In this document: positions 1-9,470 of the stretch, piece after piece
Layout: each line of letters begins with the position of its first letter
How positions within the stretch are numbered: position 1 is the first letter of the stretch
Assembly: GCA_003427395.1 (NCBI GenBank)
Contig: BFEA01000476.1
Location: 1,130,504 to 1,161,502 of the forward strand
Source of the DNA: Chara braunii
Taxonomy: Eukaryota; Streptophyta; Charophyceae; Charales; Characeae
Length of the DNA: 30,999 bases
Direction: 5' to 3'
Made by a program: the position numbers and the translations under genes
The notes under the pieces: model-generated
The model's input: only the letters and a program-made list of their open reading frames with translations
Databases searched by the model: none
Told to the model about the DNA's origin: nothing

Positions 1-68
<68 letters not shown>
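1..68. repeat. (GA)n microsatellite at window edge
   Basis: Uninterrupted GA dinucleotide repeat running off the left edge, so its true length is unknown. Similar GA tracts recur at 8221, 9228 and 13624, making GA the dominant microsatellite of this window. Confidence 0.98.
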
Positions 69-71
<3 letters not shown>

Positions 72-1016
72 GCGATACAAGTTTGGCTGTTACGCACCTG
101 TGAAGTGTGCCGTGCAGACCCACGGAGAAGAAGATAGCGGCCATAGCCGCGAAGCGTCACCACGGAGTAACGAAGGAGGGTGAGGAAGGACAGAGGGGGA
201 GAGAAGCCATAGCCGAGGGGAGGAAGAAGAAGAGGTGAAAAAAAAAAAAAAAAAAAAAAAAAAAAGGAGACAGCAGGGTGAAAGGAGGCGAGGAAGGTGA
301 AGCAAAGGAGGTTGGTGAGGGAAAGAGAAGCCGGCAGCCATAGCTGATCGAAGGGTTGATCGGGAGTGTTGACCGCAGCGTTGACCGGCGTTGACCAAGG
401 CGTTGACCAAGACTTTGACCAAATTGGAGCCGGTAAAATCTCGCTAAGCCTTCGACCTATCCCTCGCCCTATGGATGTGCACACACCCCTTGGTACTTGC
501 TGAGTCCAGTCTGTCTATCTATTCTTTCTGCATCGAGTCTCTTCCGTCCTAGGTGATAGTACTCTGTGGATGAAGGATAGGGTCTTGTTGACCAAACCCA
601 CACGGGATGAGTAGGGCTAAAAGCTGTGTCTGACGACTTGACTGTCCCGGAGGACACGAACCCTCCCAAGGACCGGTACTGACCGGCGGGCTGCTCGGTG
701 TGGCACGGTAGGACCGAAATCCGAGCTGTGGGCTGCACAACAGACCATCTAAGTCTTGAGAGACCTGCTGATGGCGTCGTCCTGTCTGTGACGTTAAATA
801 ATTCCTGTGGAGTTGGGGGATCTCCTTAAATGCCTCCTTATCAGCAACAAGTCTAGTAGTGACAGCCATAGTGTAGGTCTAGGCTAGAGACCATAGTTGA
901 CAGGATCCCTGTCCGAATTCTGTGAGTCTTAGATCGAGTCAGTAGGTCTGTCAGTCAGGGGTCAGAGTCTACGTGGTGAGGTTTGGAACCACCAATCCGA
1001 TTGTACACTTATCACC
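69..1016 (+). other. Purine-rich leader upstream of gag; no gene
   Basis: No convincing coding sequence. The stretch holds a 28-nt poly(A) run at 238-265, several copies of 'gccatagc', and five TTGACC motifs at 369-420. It leads directly to the gag ATG at 1017, so it is probably the 5' LTR and/or untranslated leader of the Ty3/gypsy element. I could not find a matching copy in the 3' flank (6627-7560), nor a clear primer-binding site of the initiator-Met type, so LTR boundaries are not assigned. Confidence 0.5.
369..420 (+). promoter_or_regulatory. Array of five TTGACC motifs (W-box core)
   Basis: TTGACC occurs at 369, 381, 391, 403 and 415, spaced 12, 10, 12 and 12 bp, preceded by a related TTGATC. 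TTGAC[C/T] is the known core bound by plant WRKY factors. Whether this array binds anything is inference; it could also be a short degenerate minisatellite. Confidence 0.5.
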
Positions 1017-2732
1017 ATGGTGGACTTGCGTAGTGGGAAGAGTACTAGCCCATACACCCCTGAGCAGCAAGAGAAAATGGCCGCCTTAGTGAGAGAAAAC
1101 AAGGAGAGGAAAGAGCTCGAGAAGCAGGCNAANTTAAAGGCTATCNCGNAGGAGCAGGCGGCNAAGATGAAGAGGTTGGAGGAGGAGATGAAGAGGGTTC
1201 AACAGGAAGAGGAAAAGAGGAGAAAGGTTGCTGAAGAAGAAGCAGCAGCAGAAGAAGAAAAAGAAAGAAAACATATTCAAGGAGAAGAAGGGAGTAGTGG
1301 CACAAAGAGGGATACNGACGCAGAGATGGAGANNAGGATAAGTGAGTGGGTCGCTAATTTATCGTTGGGAGAAGACGAGGAGGCGGAGTCTTATGTGACT
1401 CAGGATGAGAGGGATGCGCTAGCTAGTGAGCTAGCAGCAATGGAGGACCCTATGAAACGGCGAGAAAGGGAGGAGGAGCAGAAGTTAGCATGGAAATTGA
1501 GGATGAAGAGGGAAAAGAAGAGGAGGAGAGAGGAAGTCAACAAACTGACTGCAGAGGTGGCGAAGGTGCAGGACTGTAGGAAAGAAGTGCAGGCCCAGAC
1601 AAATGATAAGGCCAAGTGGGATAAGGTATTGGGGTACCTGGAGGTGCTGAGCACAACATGGATGGAGGAGCGCCAAGCAAATTGGAGCCAAGAAGTAGCC
1701 TTGAGTGCCATGCGGTCGGGATTTAGAGATTTTGCGCGCGATATAGTCACCCACATTGGGGGCGAAGTCAAGCAACTGAGAGACAATGTGGGGAAGTTTT
1801 GTGAGGGCGCTATCGAGGGCGCCAAAGCGATAGCCGCTGTAGAGGGCGAGGCCAGGCCTAGCAAGGACCCAGTTAAGCTTAAATTCCTGGATGCATATGG
1901 AGGGAAGAAGGAGGAGAACTTTGACAGCTAGGAGGCCAGTGTCAATAGTTACGTGTATCTACAACACATCATGATAGAGGAACAAGTCCTCGTGGCCTTC
2001 CAGGCCCTTAAGGATGAGGCGGCTAGTTTTGCCAGGTCCCTTGCGCGCGCAGCTGGTTGTGAAAACAACCTGGTTGCATACTCAAAAGTCACCACCTTTC
2101 CTCAATTCTTCAAAGTCTTGAGGGAAAGATTCACTAACCCAACGAGAGGCGTTAGAGCCTCTGATAAGTTACAGACGATCCACTCGCGAGAGTCGAGGAG
2201 TGCGAGAGCACTCAAGGGCGTTATGGACGACTTGGTAGCCGTCCCAGACCATGGGGTCACTGAGACCCAATTGGTCCAGTTATTTTATCGTTCCATGCCA
2301 GAGGCCCTGCGTGGGCATTTCTTTGACAAGTCTCAACAGGCCGGCATCACTTATGATGCGTTGAGTAGGGAAGTGGTCCTGTATGAGTCAAAGTCCATGC
2401 CAGTTACCACTTTCTGGCATAAGGACCTGGATAAGGGGAAAAGGTGGAAAGGCCGTACCATCTCAGGCCAGGTGAGGGCCAAGGATCACATGATCCTTAC
2501 TTTACAGGAAGGTGGTACAGACGAGGTCCCATGCAGTCAGATCGAGTGGGGCCTTGAAGAGGAGGACAGTAGTGTGGGACAGGGGAGGTCCTATGCTGCT
2601 GTTGCGGCTGGAGGGAGGCCGCAAAGTAGAGGAGGAGGCCAGGGCCAAAGGGGCCAGGCCATGGGAGGCCGAGGACCGGGCGCACAGGGGGTTGGCGGAC
2701 AAGGGAACCACCAAGTGGGAGGTAGGGGTTAA
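1017..2732 (+). pseudogene. gag polyprotein, interrupted by one in-frame TAG
   Basis: ATG at 1017 opens a highly charged N-terminal half (about residues 15-100, Lys/Glu-rich, predicted coiled coil), then a Gag-like capsid region. A TAG at 1929-1931 stops it, but the same frame resumes at once and stays open to 2732. That downstream part carries retrotransposon-gag features (region around YLQHI and the helical stretch ending in LYESKS) and ends in a Gly/Arg/Gln-rich tail. The simplest reading is a Trp TGG-to-TAG change. Gag would form the particle that packages element RNA. Seven Ns fall within 1130-1334, so a few residues are undefined. Confidence 0.85.
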
Positions 2733-2884
2733 GGCCCCCCGCCAAATCGCCAGGGTTCTAACCAGTCCCGCAGCGAAGAGGTGGAAGGGCACCTCAAGGA
2801 GGATGGCACCCAGGCTTGCCACAGGGTAGGCCCTGGGAAAATTTGGGCTTGGATCAGCGCATATGGCAGGAGCGCGTGGACCAG

Positions 2885-2935
2885 GGTCAGTGCGTATTTT
2901 GTGGTGACCCGGCCCATGTCATTAAATATTGTCCT
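2885..2935 (+). pseudogene. gag CCHC zinc knuckle, frame-displaced
   Basis: The frame starting with TGC at 2891 reads CVFCGDPAHVIKYC, an exact C-x2-C-x4-H-x4-C nucleocapsid knuckle that binds element RNA in this family. It is in a different frame from the gag ORF that ends at 2732, so at least one frameshift separates them. The knuckle frame meets TGA at about 2952, probably a decayed Arg CGA codon. It shares its frame with the protease that follows. Confidence 0.85.
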
Positions 2936-3010
2936 AAGTATAGACAGGCTCGTTGAGCTGCCCAGCAGTCAAAAGGCAGCCGACAGTAGAGGTCGCAACT
3001 GCCCCTACTT

Positions 3011-3540
3011 TTGGGGCCATGTGGAGAAGTGAGCGCTCGCGAACAGGAAACTCCCAAACCACATAAGCCTATGGTAGAGGTTGCAGGCCCGTGCCTAGCT
3101 AGCTGTACAGAGACTGCTTGTGTTAGCGTCTCTCTCGGCACGTCCCTCACAAGTGTGGCAGAAGAGTTGAAGGAGAGGATACCAGCCTGGGCCAAAATGA
3201 AGAAGGAGAGTAAGGGACAACTGATCTTGGTAGATGTAGAAGTGTTTAGAAGCAGAGTAGGGGCCCTTATAGACTTAGGGGCCACCCGTAGTTATATTAG
3301 CCGTAGAGCGCTGAAGAAGCTGAGGCTAGGATTAAAAGTCCAAAAGTTAGCAGACCCCATAGTCAGTGTCCTCGCAGACAACTGCACAATGCGTGTTGAG
3401 GACTATGTAGAGAAGGGAGTTAAAAAAAAAAAAAGAGGGAGTGCAGGCGTAGTTTCGCCTAGAGAAGGACGGGAAGGTGGAGAAAGTTCTCCATTCCCTA
3501 ACTCTCCTCGTACAAGATGACCTTCCTTTTGACGTAGTGT
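3011..3540 (+). pseudogene. Retropepsin-like aspartic protease with altered catalytic triplet
   Basis: The frame around 3225-3400 reads as a retrotransposon protease: a beta-rich entry LILVDVEVF, the active-site region ALIDLGATRSYIS, and a second conserved block that resumes in another frame as DVVLGMDW near 3530. The catalytic triplet should be D-S/T-G; here it is D-L-G, explained by one C-to-T change in a Ser codon. The frame is then lost at a run of A near 3423-3434. The open frame begins with TTG rather than ATG, as expected for part of a polyprotein. Protease would mature Gag-Pol; this copy should be inactive. Confidence 0.82.
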
Positions 3541-4450
3541 TAGGAATGGATTGGGGAGAGGCAGCAGGGGCCACACTCCACTTGAGAGAGCATGAGTGTA
3601 GGCTCCCTAGTCCATCAGGCGAGGTTAAGACTACCCGCATGTTTCATGTGTCAGGTGTAGATAACACCTTGGCACATTGCTGTCTCAGTGCTCCCGCGTT
3701 CGCGCGACTAGTGAAAAAGGAGCAATTAGAGGACCAAGTCTTCGTAGTATATGTGAGGCCTGTAACTGAGGCTGAGGAAAAGGATAGTTCCATAGATCCA
3801 ACCATTGCCAAGCTGTTGGAGGAGCTCAAAGACTTGACTGAGTCGTCGACAGGAGTAGTGTCGCGACCCATCCAGCACAGGATAGAGATAGAGCCTGGCA
3901 GTAGAACTCCTAAGGGAACAGTCTATCGGATGTCCACTAGAGAGTTAGAGGAGCTGCGCAAGCAGTTAGACGAGCTCCTTGAGAAGGGTTGGATCAGGCC
4001 CAGTTCGTCTCCTTTTGGAGCACCTGTCTTGTTTGTCCCCAAGAAGGAAGGAGAGCTTTGTATGTGTATAGACTATAGGGGTTTGAATGCGATTACTGTA
4101 AAGAATGTTGAACCGCTGCCCAGGATAGACGATCTTTTAGATCGGGTGCAGGGTTGTAAGTACTTCTCTAAAATAGATCTGAAGTCCGGATATCATCAGA
4201 TAGAGGTCCATCCTGATGACCAGTACAAGACTGCATTCCGGACTAGATATGGGCACTATGAGTTTATAGTGATGCTCGCCAACTACATTTCAGCGTTGTA
4301 TGAACGATCTGTTTAGACCTTGGTTAGACAAGTTTGTAGTAGTTTATTTAGATGACATCTTAGTGTTCTGAGGCAGGTCTTGGAGAAGCTTAGAGAGGCT
4401 AACTTCAAGATCAACGCGAAGAAGTGCGAGTGGGCCTAGACGCAAGTCTT
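3477..4450 (+). pseudogene. Ty3/gypsy reverse transcriptase, two deletions and stops
   Basis: The open frame 3477-4316 holds the end of the protease/linker and the RT fingers and palm: [27 protein letters not shown], and [13 protein letters not shown] with the first catalytic Asp at 4176-4178. Just after FIVM (about 4275) a short deletion removes the conserved PFGLxNAP block and shifts frame. The YLDDILVF active site survives at 4345-4368 in the shifted frame, followed at once by TGA (4369-4371). A second deletion downstream restores the first frame, and TAG at 4437-4439 precedes the RNase H frame. RT would copy element RNA into DNA; this one cannot be functional. Confidence 0.93.
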
Positions 4451-4454
4451 ATAC

Positions 4455-5387
4455 TTGGGCCACGTGTTGGACGGAGATGGCATTAAGCCAGAGGACAGCA
4501 AGATAGCGGCGATTAGAGACTGGCCGACACCTCGCACATTGACAGAGTTGATGTCGTTCCTAGGCCTAGCCAACTACTATAGGAAGTTCGTGAGGAACTT
4601 CTCTACCATCGCCGCTGCCTTGCGCAGGTTGCTAAAGAAAGAGGCAATCTGGCAATGGGACCAAGACTGTACGTATGCGCTAAAGAGATTAAAGCGCGCG
4701 TTAATAGAGTATCCTGTCCTCAAAGTTGCTGATCCGTCCTTGCCATTTGTCGTCACCACGGACGCGAGTCAGTATGGGATAGGCGCCGTGTTTCAGCAAG
4801 ACGACGGCAATGGCTATAGACCAGTAGAGTTCATGTCAGCGAGGATGCCCTCTAAGAAGGTCACTGCCTCGACGTACGAGAGAGAACTCTACGCTCTCAG
4901 GCAGGCTCTAGATTACCGGAAGCATTACCTGCTTGGGAGGCACTTCAAAGTGTATTCTGATCATGAGACCCTTAGATGGTTGAAGACTCAGGCCAAGATG
5001 ACACCTAAGTTGACTAGGTGGGCCGCAGAGATAGACCAGTATGATTTCGAGCTCAAGCCAGTAAAGGGCAAGTACAACGTAGTTGCGGACGCTCTGAGTA
5101 GGAGATCANACTACTTTGGAGCCNTAGTACACTATCTGGATATAGGGAGAGACCTGCAGGAGAAAGTGAAGCAAGCGTATGCGCAGGACCCCATCTATAG
5201 TGACCTCCTAAAGAGAGTTAGAGAGGCCCCAGAGACTGAGCCAGATTACCGCACTACCAAGGGACTACTATTTGAGAAGACTAATGTGTTCGACCGCCTG
5301 TGCGTTCCCAACAGCGAAGAGATCCGCAGTTTGATTTTAGGGGAATGCCATGACACTGAGGGACATTTCGGTTGCAAAAGACTTTAG
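4455..5387 (+). pseudogene. RT connection, RNase H and integrase N-terminus
   Basis: Continues the RT frame. LGHVLDGDGIKP and FLGLANYYRKFVRNFS are the RT thumb/connection. VVTTDASQYGIGAVFQQ, YERELYAL and YSDHETLRWL carry the Asp/Glu/Asp residues of the RNase HI fold, ending in VADALSRR, the usual end of this domain. The integrase N-terminal zinc region follows (ECHDTEGHFG) before a one-base-type frameshift at about 5380 ends the ORF. Ns at 5109 and 5124. RNase H removes the RNA strand during reverse transcription. This is the best-preserved domain of the element. Confidence 0.93.
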
Positions 5388-6626
5388 CCAACCTGATGCC
5401 TGCATACACCTGGCCAGGAATGAAGAATGACTGCATAGAGTATGTCCGCAGTTGCAAAGTTTGCCAGAGGAATAAGACTACTACGCGTGCCCCTCTAGGT
5501 CTTCTCAGACCCTTGCCTATTCCTGATCAGCCGGGAGACTCAGTGTCCATAGACTTCATGGACACCCTAGTCAAGAGCAGACATGGTAAGAGCCAAGTCA
5601 TGGTCATAGTTGACCGATTTAGTAAGTATGCAGTTTTTGTTCCTTTGCCTGGAGAGGCACGCACAGAATTAGTTATTCAGAAGTTTTTTGATCATTGGGT
5701 TAGTGAGAATGGAGTCCCATTATCCATAGTTAGCGATAGAGATAGTCGTTTCACCAGCCAACTCGTGATTTTACGGGTCAAAGTTATTAATGTCATCTGG
5801 CTGTCATCCAGAGACTAACGGTCAGACAGAACAGATGAACAAGATCCTACAGCAAGTTCTGCGCATGTACATTAGACCAGACCAGATCAACTGGGATGAG
5901 ATGTTGCCTAAGGTAGCTAGCGCATACAATAACAGCGTGCATCTATCCACCTGTCGCACTCCCANCGAGCTGCACAAGTNCTTTAGACCACGCAGACCNT
6001 TCGAAGGACTGAACCGGGATCAGATTCACAGGCTACCGCCCNGTACCAGGGAGTTCGCGATACAGCACGAGAAAGAGATAGCAACTGTTGTTGAGAACCT
6101 CAGGAATGCCCAGCATAGAATGNTAGAACAGGCTAATAAGCACCGTCGCCCATCGCAGTTTCAGGTAGGCGACTTAGTCTGGGTCAAGTCTAAAGAATTT
6201 GCACCTGAGGAGCACATCTCACAGAAGTTGCTGCCTGCATATAAAGGACCATGGCCGGTTCTAGAAGTCAAGGGCGGAGAGGATGGACCGTCCTACACTA
6301 TAGAGATTCCAGCTCACCTCCACACTTATCTTGTATTTCATGCCTCAAAGCTGTTGCCNTGTGTCACAAGTCAACAGTTCCCTTCAAGAAGATCCATGAT
6401 CCCCCCGGATATGGATGGAAGCTATGACATTGANGGCATTGTAGATGAAGATGTCTTTAGAACAGGAGGTAGAGGTCGTCCAGAGAAACAGTATAAGGTC
6501 CGGTTTGCTTATCAGGAACCGGAGGACGACCGCTGGTTTACTAGGACAGAACTTCTAGAAACAGCTCCCGACATAGTCAGAGCCTATGAGCGTGACAAGA
6601 AGGGTAAAGGTCCTACCTTGGACTAA
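5372..6626 (+). pseudogene. Integrase core with C-terminal chromodomain-like tail
   Basis: After the frameshift the zinc-binding region resumes (CKVCQRNK), then the rve core: SIDFMD with Asp at 5552-5554, VSDRDSRFTS with Asp at 5735-5737, and NGQTEQMN with Glu at 5829-5831. The second Asp and the Glu should be 36 codons apart (D-x35-E) but are 94 nt apart, so about 14 nt are missing around 5766-5800, which shifts the frame. Downstream come the GDLVWVKSK beta strand and a terminal segment (GRPEKQYKVRF, DDRWFTRTELLETAPDIV) resembling a chromodomain, which in chromoviruses guides insertion into heterochromatin. Confidence 0.9.
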
Positions 6627-7560
6627 AATATTNTCGGAGGACCTCGAATTTAGGACGGCGGGAGTGAAACGGTTTTCACCTTTTAGCAGTAGCAGATGTA
6701 GTACCCAGGGTTCGATCCATAGACCTCACCCTACCCATGTACAGTACCGGTGTAGACCCCGAGAGTTGAACCTGTGACCTGTATATTCGTAGACAGTTGG
6801 TAGGTCTGTCATAGGTCCATAGGTAGTAGGGGTTCGATCTGTGGGCCTATAGAGTAAAAGTCTTAGCGAGTTCCAGAAGTCTAGCTGTAGTCTTTCTAGA
6901 AGGTCGGCAAGTGGGCAAGTGGTCAAGTGGCTAGTCAAGTGGAGGACTAAACTGCAGTGCAATTGCAGTACGACTACGGTAGGTTAGCAGTGAGTCCACA
7001 GTCAGTCAGCGGTAAGGTTTAGTCAGTCCCAGTCCGGTCCAGCAAGTACCACGAGGGACTGTGAGCACCATGGGCCGATGGCAAAGGGCAGACCAACGAG
7101 TTTCCGAAGTATAAATCAAGAGGCAGCGCCCAGCCTTTCATTCATTCCTGCGGGAGCCATGCGNAAGCGCTGCCACAACGACTTGTGCAAGGAGGTTTGN
7201 AGTGAGCCCGGAGGACGCAGTGGGCGAGAGAGGGGGAGCTTAGTATAGCGATAGGGTAGAGGCAGCCATAGCTGCCATAGCTATAGTTAGTGTGAAGTGT
7301 GTGTGTGTATGTGTGAGTGTTCAGAGTGACGCGTGTGGGATATCCAAGGTGATCCGGTGTATGTGAACAGCGAGTTGTTTGGGCGCTGAGTCNCCATAGC
7401 CAATTGGAAGTGAACTCGTACCTGGATGTCATATCTCTGAGTTTTGAGTGGGCGCATGTCGCCAGTTTGCTGCGCTGCTGTTTACATGCATGAAAAGTGT
7501 GAATAAGAACGAGTCTGATTGCAGTGGATAAGATGCTCTTGCCATATGGTGAGTGGGGGA
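6627..7560 (+). other. 3' flank of the gypsy element, possible 3' LTR
   Basis: Non-coding. It holds four CAAGTGG words at 6908-6942, a TATAAAT at 7110-7116 followed by a likely transcribed stretch, and a short TG-rich run near 7300. Isolated Ns at 6633, 7164, 7200 and 7393 continue the pattern of the internal region, suggesting this flank belongs to the same multicopy element. No copy of the 5' leader is visible, so the LTR is not proven. Confidence 0.45.
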
Positions 7561-7756
7561 GCAAGGCTCAATGACTTCGCTGCTAATCAAGCCGTCCATT
7601 CATATGTCAAACTGGCGCCAGAGCTAAGATGGCCGGCCCTAAACCGGGATAAATTGGATACGAGGGGTGATGGATGGCGCGAACAGCAATTTGGCGCCAT
7701 CGTCTTCTTTCTGTGCCAAGCTGATTGATGAAGTCTGATGGGTTTTCCCGCTGACT

Positions 7757-7815
7757 GCATCCGAGCGGTTAGGATAATTACCCGCCCATGTCAGGGACCT
7801 GCGGTTTCCCGCCAT
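7757..7815 (+). other. Weak tRNA-like scrap
   Basis: The segment TCCGAGCGGTTAGGA resembles a tRNA A-box arm, and about 40 bases later GACCTGCGGTTTCCCGCC resembles a B-box arm, but the B-box has lost the TTCGA core. No acceptor stem forms. At most an old tRNA-derived remnant. Confidence 0.25.
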
Positions 7816-8218
7816 CGAAGTTTCGCCCCATGAAAGGTTTCGACACGTGTACGATGCATGATCAAGTTTTGTCGTAAAATTTGAACAGCTTTCTAATTTG
7901 TTTTGTTTTGTCTTGTTTTTTTCGTTTTCTCTTTGCAAAGCAGGCGAGTGCCCTGTCGCAAATGGACTGGATGTTGGCTGAGGGGCCCTCCGTACGGAGG
8001 AATCCAAGCCGGTTCCCTTTTTTGGTTGGTTTAGAACGGGGGGTAATGTGTAACCTTATTGTTTTCGACAGGGTTCGAAGACTGGATCTGTTTATCAACA
8101 GTTGTATGCGTGTACCTTTCAGTGGCCAGTACGAGGTAAGTTCGTTCTTTTAGGTTTGGGCATGAGACCGCTTTGAGCATTAATTAGGGGGAGGGGGAAG
8201 GAGGACCGAGGATGTGTG

Positions 8219-8220
<2 letters not shown>

Positions 8221-8255
<35 letters not shown>
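8221..8255. repeat. (GA)n microsatellite
   Basis: Perfect GA repeat of about 35 nt. Confidence 0.97.
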
Positions 8256-8259
<4 letters not shown>

Positions 8260-8865
8260 CTGTCGATGGGGGTTATGGTGGGTGAGGGTAATGCTTCTCG
8301 TGTGATTATCACTGCCTGGAGGGCGGAGGCTACGTATTTTGCTTTTTCGAGGTGTTGAGATTAGTCTTGATTTTATTTTATTTTTTGGGTAGCTCTGCAG
8401 ATAATTAGAGATTGATAAAAAAGGGAAATTATCCTCGACGGTTAAGGGATGAGGTGCCCTTCGATGATTGGACTTTGAATGAATGGAGTTGGAGATTGCG
8501 GCCAGGTTCTGACTTAGGTGCAGGGTAGTGACTACTATGGCTCTTTCCTTGTATGGCGGATTTGACACTAGGCCTGATGCTTGAGCCGTGGGCTCTGCGC
8601 TCATGAATTGGAAGTTTGAAAAAAATGTAAAAGGGCGGTAAAAAATTCCTTAAGATGGTTGAAAACAAGGTTAAAAAGGGTGGGGGGGAAATTCATAAAT
8701 ATGTGGGAGCAAAACCCTAACGGACTCAGACCTTTTGTTTTTGTTTTTTCTTTGTTTTTAACTTTGTCTTCTTCAGACGAAGAAAAGACAAGGTTATGTG
8801 ATATTGTTTTGGCGACATCAGATCGGATCTGCAAGCATCGTCAGGATTGCCAATCAATGTTGTTC

Positions 8866-8877
8866 TGCCACGTGGCA
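8866..8877. promoter_or_regulatory. Palindromic G-box
   Basis: TGCCACGTGGCA is its own reverse complement and contains CACGTG, the core recognised by plant bZIP and bHLH factors. It lies about 600 bp upstream of the RNF25-like start codon. Confidence 0.5.
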
Positions 8878-9224
8878 CTGATCGTCGGCGGGCTGAACGC
8901 CGAAACGTGCCGAACGGCCATCAACTGCTGGCCGCTGCCCCACGGCCCCACCGACGACAAAGAGGAGCAGGCGTAGAGAAGTGCCTTGGCAAGGAGGTGA
9001 CCAGCAGCCTAGGAGGAGGTGGAGGAAGAGGTGGAAGAGGAGGAGGAGGAAGAGGAGTAGGGTAGGACAAGAGGAGGAGGCAGAACAGGAGAAGGAGAGG
9101 AGGACCGGAGTAGGAGGAGGAAAGGATGAAAGGAGCAGCAGCAGACTAGGAGTAGGATGACAAGATGAAGACACGGAGACGAGTAGCCTAGGAGGAGGAG
9201 GAGGAGAGGACTATACGAGGGGTA

Positions 9225-9227
<3 letters not shown>

Positions 9228-9291
<64 letters not shown>
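9228..9291. repeat. (GA)n microsatellite upstream of RNF25-like gene
   Basis: Perfect GA repeat of about 64 nt, ending 180 bp before the start codon. GA tracts near transcription starts can act as GAGA-type elements in plants; here that is only a possibility. Confidence 0.97.
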
Positions 9292-9293
<2 letters not shown>

Positions 9294-9470
9294 TTTAGTG
9301 TCAATCTCATCTTACCAGGAGCAGCCTACGAGGAGGGATGTTGGCTGATGGGTAGTCGGGGAGTTGAGCTCCCGGTTGCGGAAGAGCCAGCAGTATGCAA
9401 ATGCTTGCCTAGCTCTGTGAAATTGAGGAGGTGAAAGACGGTTCTCCGTGATTCAAAAGGAAAGACGAAT

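Larger units (their letters stand above)
1017..6626 (+). mobile_element. Degenerate Ty3/gypsy (chromovirus-like) LTR retrotransposon, internal region
   Basis: The order gag, CCHC knuckle, aspartic protease, RT, RNase H, integrase, chromodomain-like tail on one strand is the Ty3/gypsy order. The reading frame is broken by an amber stop at 1929-1931, a frame change between 2732 and 2891, an opal codon near 2952, an A-run frameshift near 3423-3434, deletions and stops in RT (about 4275, 4369, 4437), a frameshift near 5380 and a deletion in integrase (about 5766-5800). LTRs were not recognised. Single ambiguous bases (N) are scattered through the element and its 3' flank, which suggests collapsed reads from near-identical copies. 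It is a dead copy. Confidence 0.93.
7561..8660. other. Intergenic DNA, no supported gene
   Basis: Open frames here are short, overlap on both strands and lack recognisable motifs. Contents: a possible tRNA-like scrap at 7757-7815 and a GA microsatellite at 8221-8255. Confidence 0.6.
8661..9470 (+). promoter_or_regulatory. Upstream region of the RNF25-like gene
   Basis: Non-coding DNA before the ATG at 9471. It contains AAACCCTAA at 8712-8720 (matches the plant telo-box), CCAAT at 8850-8854, a perfect 12-bp palindrome TGCCACGTGGCA at 8866-8877 enclosing a G-box CACGTG, a long GGA-rich stretch (9010-9220) and a GA tract (9228-9291). The motifs are seen; their use as promoter elements is inferred. 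No TATA box stands out close to the ATG. Confidence 0.45.

Noticed and set aside
238-265. Poly(A) run as the tail of a retroposon
   Set aside because: The sequence after the run (ggagacagcaggg) is not repeated upstream, so there is no target duplication; it may be a simple A expansion in the leader.
1400-1864. Minus-strand open frames opposite gag
   Set aside because: Antisense of Lys/Glu-rich gag codons, which gives Ser/Leu-rich open frames by chance.
6711-6720. GGTTCGATCC, a B-box match
   Set aside because: No A-box at suitable distance and no tRNA fold; a single 10-mer is not enough.
69-7560. Flanking LTRs of the gypsy element
   Set aside because: I compared 69-1016 with 6627-7560 by eye and found only short shared words, not a long direct repeat, so no LTR pair is claimed.
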